The position numbers were made by a program, and so were the translations under genes. The notes beneath the pieces are model-generated. The model made no database searches, was not told the DNA's origin, and saw only the letters and a list, made by a program, of their open reading frames with translations. A stretch of DNA of 5,841 bases. Origin: Bacillota bacterium. GTDB lineage: Bacteria > Bacillota_B > Desulfitobacteriia > Desulfitobacteriales > Desulfitobacteriaceae. Where the stretch lies: contig JAJYAS010000252.1 of assembly GCA_021779415.1 (NCBI GenBank), forward strand, positions 1 through 5,841, in the 5' to 3' direction. Shown here piece after piece: positions 5,020 to 5,841 of this stretch; within the stretch, counting starts at the first letter, position 1, and every line of letters starts with the position of its first letter.

Positions 5020-5405
5020 TGGTCCGCCCTGCATGTAGTCAGTCTCACTGGATCAGGTGAATTAGCAGCATGAGAAACAATGGATACGGTAACGGTTATA
5101 ACTTTTATTTGACCTTGAACCGGGGTCAGATCAGATCCAGTAAAATCCGAATCATTAACCTCTACATTAAAACTTAAATATTCAGGATTTCCCGACTCAT
5201 TCCCCTGGATGACCGCTTGATTTTGGAGAACACGTTCCATTTGACCAGCAGCATAGAAAAGCATCCGTTGCCTGATCTCACCTTGAGAACGATAGTGATA
5301 CATCGCCGTGTCACTTTTAACCACAAACGTGACTCCAATCAATAAAATGCTTATTGCGAAAACAACCTCGATCAGAGTCATACCCTCATCGTGCCAGCGC
5401 CTCAT
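5016..5405 (-). CDS. PilV/GspI-type minor prepilin
   Basis: A 129-residue pilin-like protein. The leader MRRWHDEG is followed by MTLIEVVFAISILLIGVTFV, so prepilin peptidase would cleave after Gly8 and leave Met+1 (N-methylated) and Glu+5. The hydrophobic helix continues into SQGEIRQRMLFYAAGQMERVL (residues 40-60), matching the 'A...a..l.e.ll' region of PilV/GspI proteins. A beta-rich C-terminal domain includes GQIKVITVTVSIVS, the expected 'v.VtV.w' strand. The ATG at 5405 has GAGGGAGA 6 nt upstream. It begins 39 bp after the GspH/FimT-type gene and overlaps the PilW-type gene through ATGA. Its place between the H- and J-type genes agrees with a GspI-equivalent role in nucleating the tip complex; the exact role is inferred. 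Confidence 0.85.
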   Translation of the reverse strand: MRRWHDEGMTLIEVVFAISILLIGVTFVVKSDTAMYHYRSQGEIRQRMLFYAAGQMERVLQNQAVIQGNESGNPEYLSFNVEVNDSDFTGSDLTPVQGQIKVITVTVSIVSHAANSPDPVRLTTCRADQ

Positions 5406-5444
5406 ACAACGTCTCCCTCATTCTTGCTCTCCTAAACTAGCCTG

Positions 5445-5841
5445 TCACCACTGAACTGTAATATTTCCTGTTTGTACTTCAACAACAATAATAACCGATC
5501 TGCCCATTCGTACGCTGGATAAGACAATATCGATATTCCCGCTACTTCCAGCTGAATTTACAACAAAACCGCGGGCATCATACACCAAATAAGGTAACCC
5601 TTTTGCTTTGTCCGCATTAATCTTTAAGCCATTACTCTCCGCAGTTGAACTATCAAAGTTCACCCCACTGTCTAGAGCTTGCAAACCTCCGTACTCTATA
5701 TTACTCGAATCGAGTACTTCTACGGTTGTTTTACCCATTGCCAGATAGATTTCTTTTCGTTGATCCATAGCAAGTTGTTTAGCATATCGCAACTGTCCGA
5801 CAACAATTTGGGCAGAGGCCTCCAAGTTGTAATGGTCCATG
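5445..5841 (-). CDS. GspH/FimT-type minor pilin (partial, N-terminus outside window)
   Basis: The visible 131 residues are the globular part of a pseudopilin. LEASAQIVVGQLRYAKQLAM (7-26) followed by DQRKEIYLAM is the characteristic GspH/FimT segment 'l...a..l...l..AR..Ai.r...v.l'. The protein ends in alternating beta strands, SVIIVVEVQTGNITVQW, matching the usual GspH ending. The Met at 5840 is almost certainly internal. The prepilin leader and hydrophobic helix (roughly 30-40 residues with a GFTLIE-like core) should lie just beyond the window. No ribosome site can be judged. It is the first visible gene of the operon and matches the H position of an H-I-J-K minor pilin set. The stop is TGA at 5447-5445. 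Confidence 0.85.
   Translation of the reverse strand, partial: MDHYNLEASAQIVVGQLRYAKQLAMDQRKEIYLAMGKTTVEVLDSSNIEYGGLQALDSGVNFDSSTAESNGLKINADKAKGLPYLVYDARGFVVNSAGSSGNIDIVLSSVRMGRSVIIVVEVQTGNITVQW

Noticed and set aside
5020..5034. Extended start of the PilW-type gene at 5034
   Set aside because: No Shine-Dalgarno precedes that ATG, and the ATGA overlap with the upstream stop at 5019 is a typical coupled start; the extra five residues add nothing to the leader.

Overview
The window is a segment of a low-to-moderate G+C, endospore-forming Firmicutes genome. The first 370 bases encode the N-terminal part of a pro-sigma-K (the late mother-cell sporulation sigma factor). The ribosome binding sites are strong and purine-rich, and TTG and GTG starts are used. 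The combination of sigK with a full type IV pilus pilMNO set in an apparently monoderm organism suggests a clostridial, Peptococcaceae-like host such as a Desulfosporosinus or Desulfitobacterium relative. That genus-level guess is inference only.

Every gene lies on the minus strand, so transcription runs from high to low coordinates. In reading order they are: a GspH/FimT-type minor pilin (5445-5841, N-terminus cut by the window edge); a PilV/GspI-type prepilin (5016-5405); a PilW/GspJ-type prepilin (4438-5019, ATGA overlap); a large PilX/GspK-like minor pilin with five carbohydrate-binding-like repeats and a bacterial Ig-like domain (2877-4421, TTG start); pilM (1695-2825, GTG start); pilN (1152-1694, start codon touching the pilM stop); and pilO (492-1103). 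Gaps are at most 51 bp, so this looks like one operon whose promoter, and probably pilB/pilC/pilT/pilD and the major pilin, lie beyond base 5841. A strong hairpin-plus-U-tract terminator at 451-495 closes the operon and contains the pilO stop codon. After a 120-bp gap with a plausible sporulation-type promoter, sigK begins at 370 and runs off the window at base 1.

Working model: the four minor pilins correspond to the H-I-J-K tip complex of type II secretion and type IV pili. The K/X-like member, which lacks Glu+5, would cap the fibre and display its carbohydrate-binding repeats at the tip. PilM (cytoplasmic, actin-like fold), PilN and PilO (bitopic membrane proteins) form the inner-membrane alignment platform. 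PilM and the PilN N-terminus are both divergent at positions normally conserved for nucleotide binding and for PilM-PilN docking. The most interesting feature is the tip pilin, which looks like a dedicated polysaccharide-binding adhesin built into the pilus.

No stretch longer than 300 bases lacks a gene. I saw no tRNA, rRNA, CRISPR array, insertion sequence or integrase.
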